A DNA stretch of 64,000 nt from JBKECO01 sp047974745 (GTDB lineage: Bacteria; Bacillota; Clostridia; Lachnospirales; Lachnospiraceae): assembly GCA_047974745.1 (NCBI GenBank), contig JBKECO010000003.1, forward strand, positions 289,589 to 353,588, in the 5' to 3' direction. This document shows, one piece after another, positions 8,690 through 17,064 of the stretch (the first letter of the stretch is position 1; every line of letters starts with the position of its first letter). The notes beneath the pieces were generated by a model. It did no database searches, was not told the DNA's origin, and saw only the letters and a program-made list of their open reading frames with translations. The position numbers were made by a program, and so were the translations under genes.

Positions 8690-10054
8690 ATGCATGAGAA
8701 TTCGTTTAATGAGATCACACCTGAGATTTTGAGACTTGCCGAATTGAACAAACAGGCTGCATCCATAGATCCGTCGCTTTACGTACAATACGATGTTAAA
8801 AGAGGTCTGCGTGACTTAAATGGTAAGGGAGTTCTCGTTGGACTGACAGAAATATCAGATGTTTGTGCGACTGCAATATTAGATGGAGAACCTGTTCCTG
8901 CACCCGGCAGCCTTTATTATCGTGGCTATAATGTTAAGGAACTCGTGAATGGACTTTCTACGACCAATCATTTTGGTTTTGAGGAAAGTGCATATCTTTT
9001 GTTGTTCGGCAGCCTTCCCACAGATGCTCAATTGAATGACTTTGTCAGTCAGCTTGGTTTTTATAGAACGCTTCCTACCAGCTTTGTTCGGGACATTATT
9101 ATGAAGGCCCCCAGTAAGGATATGATGAATACACTTGCCAGAAGCGTATTAACGCTGTATTCCTATGATGGAAAGGCAGACGACATCTCTCTGGCTAATG
9201 TACTTCGCCAGTGCCTGCAGCTGATCAGCCTCTTCCCGCTTCTGTCAGTATATGGATATCAGGCATATAAACACTATCATGATGGGGCTAGTCTTTTCAT
9301 TCACCAGCCAAGACCAGAATATTCCACTGCTGAGAATCTTCTTCATATTTTAAGACCAGATAGTAAGTTCACTGCACTAGAAGCAAAGCTTTTGGATATC
9401 GCATTGATCCTTCATATGGAACATGGAGGTGGTAATAACTCTACCTTTACGACACACCTCGTTTCTTCATCCGGTTCTGACACCTATTCTGTAATAGCAG
9501 CTTCCCTTGGCTCTTTAAAAGGACCACGACATGGCGGTGCCAATATCAAGGTCGTACAGATGATGACCGATATGAAGGCGAACATAACGGACTGGAAGGA
9601 TGAGGATCAGGTATCTGGATATTTACGGGCACTCCTTCACAGACAGGTATTCGATAAACAGGGCTTAATTTATGGTATGGGTCATGCTGTCTATTCACTT
9701 TCTGATCCAAGAGCCGAGATTCTGCGGGATTTTGTTGGTCTTCTTTCCACTGAAAAAAATAGAGAAGATGAATATGCACTCTACTCCATGGTAGAACGAC
9801 TCGCTCCACAGATCATCAGTGAAGAACGAAAGATTTTTAAAGGAGTAAGTCCAAATGTTGATTTTTTCAGTGGATTTGTCTACTCCATGCTGGATCTGCC
9901 ATTAGAATTATATACTCCTCTCTTTGCAGTAGCCAGAATCGTTGGTTGGAGTGCACATCGTATGGAAGATATCACTTACAATCATAAAATCATGCGTCCA
10001 GCATATAAATTTGTCAGTACACATAAGGATTATATTCCAATGAATGAACGATAA
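8690..10054 (+). CDS. Citrate synthase
   Basis: This 454-residue enzyme condenses oxaloacetate and acetyl-CoA into citrate. Catalytic motifs are visible: HMEHGGGNNSTFTTH, GPRHGGAN, the His-containing GMGHAVYSLSDPRAE, and the Asp in NVDFFSGFVYSML. It is somewhat longer than the 427-residue E. coli enzyme because of an N-terminal extension of about 40 residues before the core. No other citrate-cycle gene is nearby, which is common in Clostridia, where the enzyme feeds 2-oxoglutarate and glutamate synthesis. It has its own promoter and terminator and is monocistronic. 2-Methylcitrate synthase activity cannot be excluded from sequence alone. Confidence 0.93.
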   Translation: MHENSFNEITPEILRLAELNKQAASIDPSLYVQYDVKRGLRDLNGKGVLVGLTEISDVCATAILDGEPVPAPGSLYYRGYNVKELVNGLSTTNHFGFEESAYLLLFGSLPTDAQLNDFVSQLGFYRTLPTSFVRDIIMKAPSKDMMNTLARSVLTLYSYDGKADDISLANVLRQCLQLISLFPLLSVYGYQAYKHYHDGASLFIHQPRPEYSTAENLLHILRPDSKFTALEAKLLDIALILHMEHGGGNNSTFTTHLVSSSGSDTYSVIAASLGSLKGPRHGGANIKVVQMMTDMKANITDWKDEDQVSGYLRALLHRQVFDKQGLIYGMGHAVYSLSDPRAEILRDFVGLLSTEKNREDEYALYSMVERLAPQIISEERKIFKGVSPNVDFFSGFVYSMLDLPLELYTPLFAVARIVGWSAHRMEDITYNHKIMRPAYKFVSTHKDYIPMNER

Positions 10055-10082
10055 AACAGCCTCCATTTGGAGGCTGTTTTTT
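10054..10082. terminator. Terminator between citrate synthase and the small membrane protein
   Basis: The hairpin aaacagcctcc / ggaggctgttt with a four-base loop is followed by a T-run on the plus strand. It is flanked by A residues on the left, so it may also work on the minus strand. Confidence 0.9.
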
Positions 10083-10420
10083 TAGAAATATAGGGATCGA
10101 GCTTTTCTTAATGCATTTGTGAACCAGACGAACATAACTATGAATACAATAATTCCGATCCAATTTACAATCGCTCCAAATGCATAGACCAAATCATTGA
10201 TCAGACCCAATGCGCCAAATAAAGCGGCAATGATTCCAAACATAATAGACTTTTTATAAACAAAATCAATATAGCCTGCTTTGTCACGACATTTCGGAAT
10301 CTCTTCCCTATTCATGACAATGGTGCTGATTTCTCCTGTTTGTTTCATACGGTAGGAAGTGAATACTATATATGCCCCAAATCCAATGATCATTAAATCA
10401 AATAAAACCATGAAATCCAT
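10082..10420 (-). CDS. Small membrane protein of unknown function
   Basis: I do not recognise a family. The 112-residue protein has three predicted membrane segments: near residues 4-20, 58-80 and 86-105. A basic, polar loop with a single Cys (residue ~44) lies between the first two, and the C-terminal tail is basic (RKARSLYF). The gene has its own convincing promoter, an A/G-rich ribosome site, and stops inside the terminator shared with citrate synthase. It diverges from the cheY-like gene. Nothing in the sequence points to a specific role. Confidence 0.75.
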   Translation of the reverse strand: MDFMVLFDLMIIGFGAYIVFTSYRMKQTGEISTIVMNREEIPKCRDKAGYIDFVYKKSIMFGIIAALFGALGLINDLVYAFGAIVNWIGIIVFIVMFVWFTNALRKARSLYF

Positions 10421-10464
10421 AATGCTTTCCTCTTTCTTTCAAAATGTAAATCTGTATTTTTACT

Positions 10465-10493
10465 ATTATAAACATAAATACCTACAATTTCAA
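10465..10493 (-). promoter_or_regulatory. Promoter of the small membrane protein gene
   Basis: TTGAAA, 17 bases, consensus TATAAT on the minus strand, back to back with the cheY promoter. Confidence 0.75.
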
Positions 10494-10501
10494 GGTTTCT
10501 A

Positions 10502-10530
10502 TTGAAAGTTAAATTCGAATATACTAAAAT
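10502..10530 (+). promoter_or_regulatory. Promoter of the cheY/cheX-like pair
   Basis: TTGAAA (10502-10507), 17 bases, TAAAAT (10525-10530), followed by a ggggggat ribosome site ahead of the ATG at 10571. Confidence 0.65.
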
Positions 10531-10570
10531 AAAAATAGATAACAAGTCGTAAAAAAGGGGGGATTTTTCT

Positions 10571-10951
10571 ATGAGTTTTGATACTGTTAAAATTATTATC
10601 ATCGATGATTCGATTTTAGCCAGAAAGCAATTAAAGGATGTTTTGTTTCAAAATGGAATTTCTCTTATCGTGGAAGGCTCAAATGGACAGGAAGCTGTCG
10701 ATCTCTATAAGGAGCATCATCCAGATCTGGTATTTCTCGATATTGTTATGCCAGTAAAGAGTGGAAATGATGCTATTAAGGAAATAAAGGAATTTGACCC
10801 TGATGCGAATATTATCATTGTCTCTTCAGTTGGTACACAGACGGAACTTCGTCACATGATAGAGGCAGGTGCTAAAGAGTTTATCCAAAAACCCTTTCAA
10901 CCAGATCAGATCAGTCAAATATTAACAAAGTTATTTGAAGGGAGATCTTAA
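10571..10951 (+). CDS. CheY-like single-domain response regulator
   Basis: This 126-residue protein is a stand-alone receiver domain. All phosphorylation residues are present: the acidic pair D12-D13, the phospho-acceptor D57 in LVFLDIVMP, a Ser (S85/S86) in the Thr/Ser switch position, and K107-P108. There is no output domain, so it must act by binding a target protein, as CheY does. It lies directly ahead of a CheX-like phosphatase gene, only one base from the preferred start of that gene, which suggests a two-protein signalling switch. No kinase, receptor or flagellar gene is nearby, so the target process is unknown. Confidence 0.9.
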   Translation: MSFDTVKIIIIDDSILARKQLKDVLFQNGISLIVEGSNGQEAVDLYKEHHPDLVFLDIVMPVKSGNDAIKEIKEFDPDANIIIVSSVGTQTELRHMIEAGAKEFIQKPFQPDQISQILTKLFEGRS

Positions 10952-10952
10952 T

Positions 10953-11861
10953 ATGCATACTCAGTTTTTTGGTAATTATCTGCTAACAAACCATGCGATT
11001 ACTACACAGCAATTCCTTGAAGCTGCTGAAATTCTGAGACTGGAACGATTAAAAATCGGAAATTTAGCCATGCATGCAGGTTATATGACACCCGAGGAAG
11101 TAAATAATGTTGTAATTATGCAGACACGTACAAATCTAAGATTCGGTGAAATTGCTGTTTTAGAAGGGTATTTAACCGAGCAACAGTTAAATGCACTATT
11201 GGATATGCAGATTCCGGATTATATGCTGTTTGGTCAAATACTGGTAGATCAGGGAGCACTTAGCAGTTTGTCCTTTAAACAACTTCTTTATGATTATCAA
11301 AAGAATACTACCATCGATAAGACATCACTGGTAGATCAAAATAAAGAAATGTTCATAGAACTAATGCAGATCTGTCTTCAAAAAGCAAATAAAGCTGGGT
11401 CTGAAGCGGAGTTTCCAAAAGAACTGTTCAATTATCTTAACCTGCTATTTAACAATCTGCTTCGATTTATTGGCGAAGATTTTACAATGCTTAAGCCTTA
11501 TCTTTGCACAGAATATAAGACGGATTATTGTGTATCACAGTCAATTACAGGTAGTTATGAGATTACGTCCTATTTTGATATTTCCAAAGAGACTGCTGTA
11601 GAATTTGCATCAAGATATACAGGAGATCGTTATAAGTCTTTTGATGAGTATGCAAAGGCTTCACTGGAGGATTTTTTGAATCTGCATAATGGTCTGTACA
11701 ATGTAAATGTTTCAAATGAGTCATCTGTGGAATTGGTCTTATCACCAACTGTAATCTACGAAAATGAACTTCTGAATGTGAATAGCTGCTCGTTTCTCCT
11801 TCCGGTCATATATCCATTCGGAAAACTTCATTTCATATTTCATTTAGATCATTTTATTTAA
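10953..11861 (+). CDS. Two-domain protein with MshEN-like repeats and a CheX-like C-terminal domain
   Basis: I choose the ATG at 10953 (302 residues), because a gaaggga ribosome site sits just upstream inside the cheY end; the open frame itself extends 18 bases further. Residues about 30-115 hold three repeats of the type L-x-x-x-G-(Y/A)-(M/L)-(T/S) plus a Q-rich helix (HAGYMTPEEV, LEGYLTEQQL, DQGALSSLSF), resembling the MshEN nucleotide-binding repeats at the N-terminus of type II secretion/pilus ATPases. The C-terminal half resembles CheX phosphatases: D240-x2-N243-x3-G247 stands where the family has E-x2-N-x3-G. A role as dephosphorylating partner of the upstream CheY-like protein is inference. 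Confidence 0.65.
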   Translation: MHTQFFGNYLLTNHAITTQQFLEAAEILRLERLKIGNLAMHAGYMTPEEVNNVVIMQTRTNLRFGEIAVLEGYLTEQQLNALLDMQIPDYMLFGQILVDQGALSSLSFKQLLYDYQKNTTIDKTSLVDQNKEMFIELMQICLQKANKAGSEAEFPKELFNYLNLLFNNLLRFIGEDFTMLKPYLCTEYKTDYCVSQSITGSYEITSYFDISKETAVEFASRYTGDRYKSFDEYAKASLEDFLNLHNGLYNVNVSNESSVELVLSPTVIYENELLNVNSCSFLLPVIYPFGKLHFIFHLDHFI

Positions 11862-11899
11862 AAAAGAGAATGCGTGAATTTCTACGCCTTCTCTTTTTT
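11861..11899. terminator. Bidirectional terminator between cheX-like gene and thrC
   Basis: The inverted repeat aaaaagagaa-GCG / CGC-ttctcttttt carries A-runs on one side and T-runs on the other, between two convergent genes. Confidence 0.85.
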
Positions 11900-11903
11900 C
11901 ATT

Positions 11904-13400
11904 TTATTCTTTGATTCCAAGATATCGAAGAACCTCATCTTCCATCTCGTTTACTTCGCAAACTGTGTCATGCAGAATCTTTGCATCTCGTATTTCTTCA
12001 ATCGCATTTGGAACGTCTATATTTCCGATTCGGCTAAGCTCATCCACCAGTTCAAAGTCTGTCATATTCAAATAATCAGGATCAATGGCTTCCATTACGC
12101 ACCTGGTAAATTTGAATGGACTGGCTGTTGAAACAATAACAGATTTTGTTGACAGATCACCAGTATCCCTTTGGTACTTCTCGTATACTTTCGCTGCAAC
12201 TGCAGTATGTGTATCGATAATATATCCCGTTTTTTCAAACAGATCGCGAATCATATCTGCCGTCTCCGCTTCGGTGCTATAGTTACCGTAAAAGTCTGTT
12301 AACTGTTCTTTCATTGTTGCAGTTAGAGTATAAGAACCTGTTTTGGACAGTTCTTTCATCATACTATCATTTCGCATTGCATTGTTGCCTGCGATTCGAT
12401 AAATTAGCCTTTCCAGATTGCTTGATATTAAAATATCCATGGAAGGTGACGAGGTCAGTATGAAGTCTCTCTCCTTATCATAGGTACCGGTTGTGAAGAA
12501 ATCGAATAACACCTTATTGTCATTGGATGCACAAATTAGTTTGTTGATTGGCAATCCCATACTTTTTGCATAAAATGCAGCTAAAATATTACCAAAATTT
12601 CCTGTTGGTACGACAAAATTTATTAGTTCATCTTTTTCTATTTCCTGATTCGCATATAGTTTCGCATATGCATAAACATAATATACGATCTGCGGAACAA
12701 GTCGACCTATATTTATCGAATTTGCTGATGAAAATTGAATGTTATTTTGCTGTAGCAGGCCTTCTAGTTCAGAATCTGAAAACATAGACTTTACTCCTGT
12801 CTGTGCTTCATCAAAATTACCACGAATACCAATAACATGCGTATTCTTTCCTTTTTGCGTCAACATCTGTTTTTCCTGTATTGCACTTACACCATTCTTT
12901 GGATAGAAAACTATGATCTTTGTACCTTCTACATCTGCAAAACCGGCCATAGCTGCTTTTCCAGTATCTCCTGAGGTTGCTGTTAAGATCACAATGTCAT
13001 TCTTAACCTTATTTTTTCTGGCCGATGTAATAAGAAGATATGGAAGAATGGACAGTGCCATATCCTTGAATGCAATCGTTGATCCATGAAAAAGCTCAAG
13101 ATAATAGGTTCCATCTACATTCACGAGAGGTGCAATTTCATCGGTATCAAACTTCTCATCATATGCAGCTTCAATACAATCCGTTAACTCCTTCTCGGAA
13201 AAATCTATTAGGAATTTGCTCATAACAACGTATGCAGTCTCTTTGTAGGTCATGTTACTTAATGTATCTATGTCGATATCCAAAGTTGGAATTTCATCTG
13301 GAACATACAGTCCGCCACCATCAGCCAGACCTTTTAAAATTGCCTGAGAAGCTGTTACTTTCTCGTTGGGGTTTCGTGTACTTGAATAGATCAGTTCCAT
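11904..13400 (-). CDS. thrC: Threonine synthase
   Basis: ThrC converts O-phosphohomoserine to threonine using pyridoxal phosphate. The 498-residue protein belongs to the longer class that starts with an N-terminal STRNP motif (residues 6-10 region) and carries the PLP lysine in HGSTIAFKDMALSILP. TATSGDTGKAAMAGF and VPTGNFGNILA bind the phosphate and cofactor. Length fits the E. coli/yeast-type enzyme and not the shorter Bacillus type. It is a single gene ending at a bidirectional terminator. Other threonine genes (hom, thrB) are not in the window, although asd is at 30.5 kb. Confidence 0.96.
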   Translation of the reverse strand: MELIYSSTRNPNEKVTASQAILKGLADGGGLYVPDEIPTLDIDIDTLSNMTYKETAYVVMSKFLIDFSEKELTDCIEAAYDEKFDTDEIAPLVNVDGTYYLELFHGSTIAFKDMALSILPYLLITSARKNKVKNDIVILTATSGDTGKAAMAGFADVEGTKIIVFYPKNGVSAIQEKQMLTQKGKNTHVIGIRGNFDEAQTGVKSMFSDSELEGLLQQNNIQFSSANSINIGRLVPQIVYYVYAYAKLYANQEIEKDELINFVVPTGNFGNILAAFYAKSMGLPINKLICASNDNKVLFDFFTTGTYDKERDFILTSSPSMDILISSNLERLIYRIAGNNAMRNDSMMKELSKTGSYTLTATMKEQLTDFYGNYSTEAETADMIRDLFEKTGYIIDTHTAVAAKVYEKYQRDTGDLSTKSVIVSTASPFKFTRCVMEAIDPDYLNMTDFELVDELSRIGNIDVPNAIEEIRDAKILHDTVCEVNEMEDEVLRYLGIKE

Positions 13401-13499
13401 TTTGTAAGTCCTCTTCTCTTCTATTTGCTTTCTATTATTGATCAGTATAGGTATCTAAAATTTCAACTTCCTCATTATATAAGAAACCTGTTTCAATTG

Positions 13500-15002
13500 T
13501 CAATTGCCAGCAGGCGTTGTTTCTGGATTGTCCGTGGGCAGCTCTTCTACTTTGATTTCCTGATAAGAATAAGCATTTGCTATGCTGGCATTTTCAGATG
13601 AAAGGACGACAGGATCTCTATAATATGCGATAACAGGTGTCCCTTTTTTAATCATGCCATAAAGATCAGTCGCTTTCGCCAGAGGCATGTTGATACAACC
13701 ATGTGAACCGGAAGTCAAGTATAAATTCCCACCGAATTGACTTCTCCAGGAAGCATCATGAAAACCTACATTATAAGAAAAGACCATAAAATACTCCACA
13801 TCAGAGGAATAATCCTCGCCAACAAGAGTGGCGGGACTTTTATTATATACAATCTTAAATACTCCATCCGGAGAGCCATTTCCCTTTGTAACATTTCCTG
13901 TCACTACCTCGCTATCAAGCTTGAGTACACCATCTTCATAATAGTACATGTGCTGGTTCGTATAATCTATTTCAGCATAGGTATTCCCTATATCATCTGC
14001 CCCATCACGCTGAATTGCAGTTTGTGAATACTCAGGTTCTCTCGTGACAATTTCACCATTCGTCAATTCTTCTGTCAGAAGCAGTGTCTCAGCTTCTTTA
14101 TCAATGACCCAACCATAGTCGCCACCACCGATCTCAATGCTGTCACCAAGGGAAGTTTGAAAGGTTCGAACATCTGCATAGGTATTGTACTTTGACGCCA
14201 GCTGCTGAACAAAACCAGCAACTTCATTGGTATCAACAGTAATTGTCAGATCATCATTTAGTGTGATCCAGTCAGAGAAGACTTCCTTATCCACAACAAC
14301 GGTTTCTGATCCGAGGTCATAGGTTACTTTCGCATTCAAATAGGAATTCAATCGTTCCATTGTTGTAAGCAGTTCTGCATTATCCTGATAGACATCCGGA
14401 TGTAAATAGTCATCCTCAGTCAACGAGACCTGCAGTGCGCCCTGATCGACTGCCTCTTTAATCTTATCAAGAACATTAGATTCGATCAGATAGCTCCCCT
14501 CTGTCTCAGGTATGATCCTATACCCATCCTCAGTGGAACCAATATATGCATCCGCAGGCTCAATCATGGATGTAAAGAACCCTAAGTCCAAAACGGCCTC
14601 ATTAAATTTTGAAGAATCGTAACTGATGTTTTCATCGATGGCAAGTTCTTTCTGACGTCTGATTTCTGCTGGCCATAAAAATGAATTTTGAGCCTGGATC
14701 AGTGTAATTTCATCGCCATTCGAGATATATTGATAATCAAAATCCAGACCTTTCAGTAAATACTTATTTCCATCTCTGTCATAAACAGTCAAAAGATAAT
14801 CTGCTGCGTCAGATTCTAGTGTAGTCCTTGCTTCATCAGCAGTCAGTCCGCTTACATCTAATCCGTTTAACGATGTTTGTCCAAAAAAATGACTCTTGTA
14901 AAAATATGAGAAGAAGAAATAGATTCCTAGTAGTAACAGTAATCCTATCCCAAAAACGATTAAAAGGATTTTTGGGAGTATGCTTTTTTTAGTCGATGCC
15001 AT
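13500..15002 (-). CDS. L,D-transpeptidase with peptidoglycan-binding domains (YkuD family)
   Basis: This 500-residue envelope enzyme has a short cytoplasmic start, one membrane anchor at about residues 10-31, and an extracellular part. Two repeats resembling the 'putative peptidoglycan binding' (PG_binding_4) domain span roughly residues 40-320. The C-terminal YkuD catalytic domain covers about residues 340-470, with the nucleophile Cys in SGSHGCINMPL. Such enzymes make 3-3 cross-links in peptidoglycan or attach proteins to it. A proline/threonine-rich tail follows. The start has an aaaggag site. It stands alone between thrC and leuCD. Confidence 0.92.
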   Translation of the reverse strand: MASTKKSILPKILLIVFGIGLLLLLGIYFFFSYFYKSHFFGQTSLNGLDVSGLTADEARTTLESDAADYLLTVYDRDGNKYLLKGLDFDYQYISNGDEITLIQAQNSFLWPAEIRRQKELAIDENISYDSSKFNEAVLDLGFFTSMIEPADAYIGSTEDGYRIIPETEGSYLIESNVLDKIKEAVDQGALQVSLTEDDYLHPDVYQDNAELLTTMERLNSYLNAKVTYDLGSETVVVDKEVFSDWITLNDDLTITVDTNEVAGFVQQLASKYNTYADVRTFQTSLGDSIEIGGGDYGWVIDKEAETLLLTEELTNGEIVTREPEYSQTAIQRDGADDIGNTYAEIDYTNQHMYYYEDGVLKLDSEVVTGNVTKGNGSPDGVFKIVYNKSPATLVGEDYSSDVEYFMVFSYNVGFHDASWRSQFGGNLYLTSGSHGCINMPLAKATDLYGMIKKGTPVIAYYRDPVVLSSENASIANAYSYQEIKVEELPTDNPETTPAGN

Positions 15003-15090
15003 ATAATCACTCCTTTTATACTTATGGTAGTTATTATACCGCTTCTTTTCTATTAATTCACACTAAATCTCGAAAATTAATATATATGTA

Positions 15091-15130
15091 AGAAAGCTGT
15101 AAGCAAATGAGTCATTTGATACAGCTTTCC
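15091..15130 (-). terminator. Probable terminator of leuCD
   Basis: The minus strand forms a hairpin of gaaagctgta and tacagctttc with an inner caaatga/tcatttg pairing, just after the leuD stop. The following T-tract is weak, so strength is uncertain. Confidence 0.6.
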
Positions 15131-15139
15131 AAGTATTGA

Positions 15140-15631
15140 TTATTTTTGACTATTAATGTAATTGATCAGACCTTCACTATCAATGATCCGTTGCATAAAA
15201 GGGGGAAAAGGTTGACCCTGATATGTTTTTCCAGTTGTAATATCTGTGATGATACCCGTATCAAAATCTATGGCGATCTCATCTCCTGCATTAATTTCTC
15301 GAGCTGCTTCTTTACATTCTATAATTGGAAGGCCAATATTGATCGAATTTCTGTAAAAAATTCGAGCGAAAGTATCTGCGATCACACAACTTATCCCAGC
15401 CGCTTTAATCGCCAGCGGTGCATGTTCTCTGCTTGACCCGCAACCAAAATTACGATTCGCAACAATGATATCTCCATGGGAAATATTGTGTATGAAATCT
15501 TTGTCAATATCCTCCATGCAATGTGCTGCAAGCTCCTTTGGGTCTGAGGAATTCAAATATCTCGCAGGTATTATGACATCAGTATCCACATTATCGCCAA
15601 ATTTAAAAACGGTTCCTTTTGCTGCTTTCAT
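15140..15631 (-). CDS. leuD: 3-isopropylmalate dehydratase small subunit
   Basis: LeuD is the swivel-domain partner of LeuC; together they isomerise 2-isopropylmalate to 3-isopropylmalate in leucine synthesis. The 163-residue protein is of the short type, with the substrate-loop motif NRNFGCGSSREHAPLAIKAAG and DVIIPARYLN near the N-terminus. It starts ten bases after leuC ends, with a ggaggt ribosome site, so the two are co-translated. Homoaconitase-type small subunits look similar, but the adjacency to an IPM-type large subunit and the ilv genes favours leucine synthesis. Confidence 0.95.
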   Translation of the reverse strand: MKAAKGTVFKFGDNVDTDVIIPARYLNSSDPKELAAHCMEDIDKDFIHNISHGDIIVANRNFGCGSSREHAPLAIKAAGISCVIADTFARIFYRNSINIGLPIIECKEAAREINAGDEIAIDFDTGIITDITTGKTYQGQPFPPFMQRIIDSEGLINYINSQK

Positions 15632-15641
15632 GTGTTACCTC

Positions 15642-16901
15642 CTATAATTCATCTGGTCCACTCAGTTTACCGGTTATGGCACTTGCCGCAGCAACAGCCG
15701 GACTTGCAAGATATATTTCAGAATCAACATGTCCCATTCTGCCGACAAAATTCCTGTTCGTCGTAGAAACACATTTTTCATTTTCAGCCAATATGCCCAT
15801 GTATCCGCCGAGACAAGGTCCGCAGGTCGGTGTACTAACGATGGCACCTGAAGTAATGAAGGTCTTTAAATATCCAAGTTCCATCGCATCCAGATAGATC
15901 TGCTGTGTGGCAGGTATCACGATTACACGCAGACCTTTAGCCACTTTTCGACCATTTAAAATTTCTGCTGCGATTCTTAGATCCTCCAGCCTTCCGTTCG
16001 TACAGGATCCAATTACCACTTGATCTATCTTTATATTGCCCACATCATCAATCGTATGTGTATTTTCAGGCAAATGCGGAAATGAAACAGTTGGTTTTAA
16101 CGAGGAAAGATCAATCACATACTCTTCATCATATTGTGCATCATCATCAGGAGAATATATTTTATACGGACGGTTCGAATGAGCTTTTAAGTATTCTTCG
16201 CACAAAGCGTCGACTGGAAAAATTCCATTTTTCCCACCACCTTCTATTGCCATATTTGCGATTGTGAATCGGTCATCCATGGTCAAATACTGGATTCCAT
16301 CACCTGTGAATTCCATTGACTTATAAAGTGCACCATCAACACCGATTAATCCTATAATATGCAGGATGATATCCTTCCCGCTTATCCACTTTGCAGGTTT
16401 ACCGGTCAGACAAAAACGAATTGCGGAGGGAACTTTGAACCAAGCCTTCCCAGTTGCCATTCCAGCAGCCATATCTGTACTTCCAACACCTGTCGAAAAA
16501 GCACCTATAGCACCATATGTACATGTATGGGAGTCAGCTCCAATAATGACATCTCCTGCTACCGTAAGACCTTTTTCCGGAAGAAGCGCATGTTCAATTC
16601 CCATTTCCCCCACGTCAAAATAGTTGGTAATATCGTGCTTCATAGCAAATTCACGCACACATTTGCAATGCTGCGCTGACTTAATATCTTTGCTAGGTGA
16701 AAAATGGTCGAGAACCAGGGCGATCTTATCTTTATGAAAGACACCGTCTGTATTCATCTTTTCCATTTCATGAATTGCAACAGGTGAGGTAATATCATTT
16801 CCTAATACGAGATCTAATTCAGCTTCGATCAGCTGTCCTGCTTCCACTTTGGTAAGTCCGGCCGCAGAAGCAAGTATTTTCTGGGTCATTGTCATTCCCA
16901 T
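15642..16901 (-). CDS. leuC: 3-isopropylmalate dehydratase large subunit
   Basis: This is the 419-residue [4Fe-4S] subunit of isopropylmalate isomerase. Cluster-ligand cysteines lie in VIGSCTNGRLEDL and in TCGPCLGGYMG, and the substrate segment GADSHTCTYGAIGAF is present. The length and the G-S-C-T-N-G context fit the shorter type-2 LeuC paired with a separate small LeuD. The ATG at 16901 has a ggaggt site eight bases upstream and is preferred over the two following Met codons. It diverges from a LysR regulator, the usual arrangement when the regulator controls the metabolic gene. leuA and leuB are not in the window. Confidence 0.95.
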   Translation of the reverse strand: MGMTMTQKILASAAGLTKVEAGQLIEAELDLVLGNDITSPVAIHEMEKMNTDGVFHKDKIALVLDHFSPSKDIKSAQHCKCVREFAMKHDITNYFDVGEMGIEHALLPEKGLTVAGDVIIGADSHTCTYGAIGAFSTGVGSTDMAAGMATGKAWFKVPSAIRFCLTGKPAKWISGKDIILHIIGLIGVDGALYKSMEFTGDGIQYLTMDDRFTIANMAIEGGGKNGIFPVDALCEEYLKAHSNRPYKIYSPDDDAQYDEEYVIDLSSLKPTVSFPHLPENTHTIDDVGNIKIDQVVIGSCTNGRLEDLRIAAEILNGRKVAKGLRVIVIPATQQIYLDAMELGYLKTFITSGAIVSTPTCGPCLGGYMGILAENEKCVSTTNRNFVGRMGHVDSEIYLASPAVAAASAITGKLSGPDEL

Positions 16902-16978
16902 TAATGATACCTCCTATATAATAGTTGTGTGTGAGTGTAATTCTTATCTTTACTAAAGAGCATAACATAGGGATTTCC

Positions 16979-17032
16979 ATAAATAAAATACATATTTATA
17001 ATATTTACCATAACTATGAATTATGCTATAAT
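16979..17032. promoter_or_regulatory. leuC-lysR control region: lysR promoter and LysR-type palindromes
   Basis: On the plus strand TTTACC (17004-17009), 17 bases, TATAAT (17027-17032) with a TGC extended -10 makes the lysR promoter. Inside it lies CATAA-N7-TTATG (17009-17025), and next to it ATAAATA-N7-TATTTAT (16979-16999). Both have the dyad shape and T-N11-A core of LysR-family sites. No good -10/-35 pair is visible for leuC, which fits an activated promoter. Confidence 0.65.
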
Positions 17033-17064
17033 CAGGATATTCTTATTAAGAAAGGATGTTTCGT

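Noticed and set aside
15003..15090. Possible promoter or riboswitch ahead of the L,D-transpeptidase
   Set aside because: No well-spaced -35/-10 pair or conserved structure was found, so nothing is reported.
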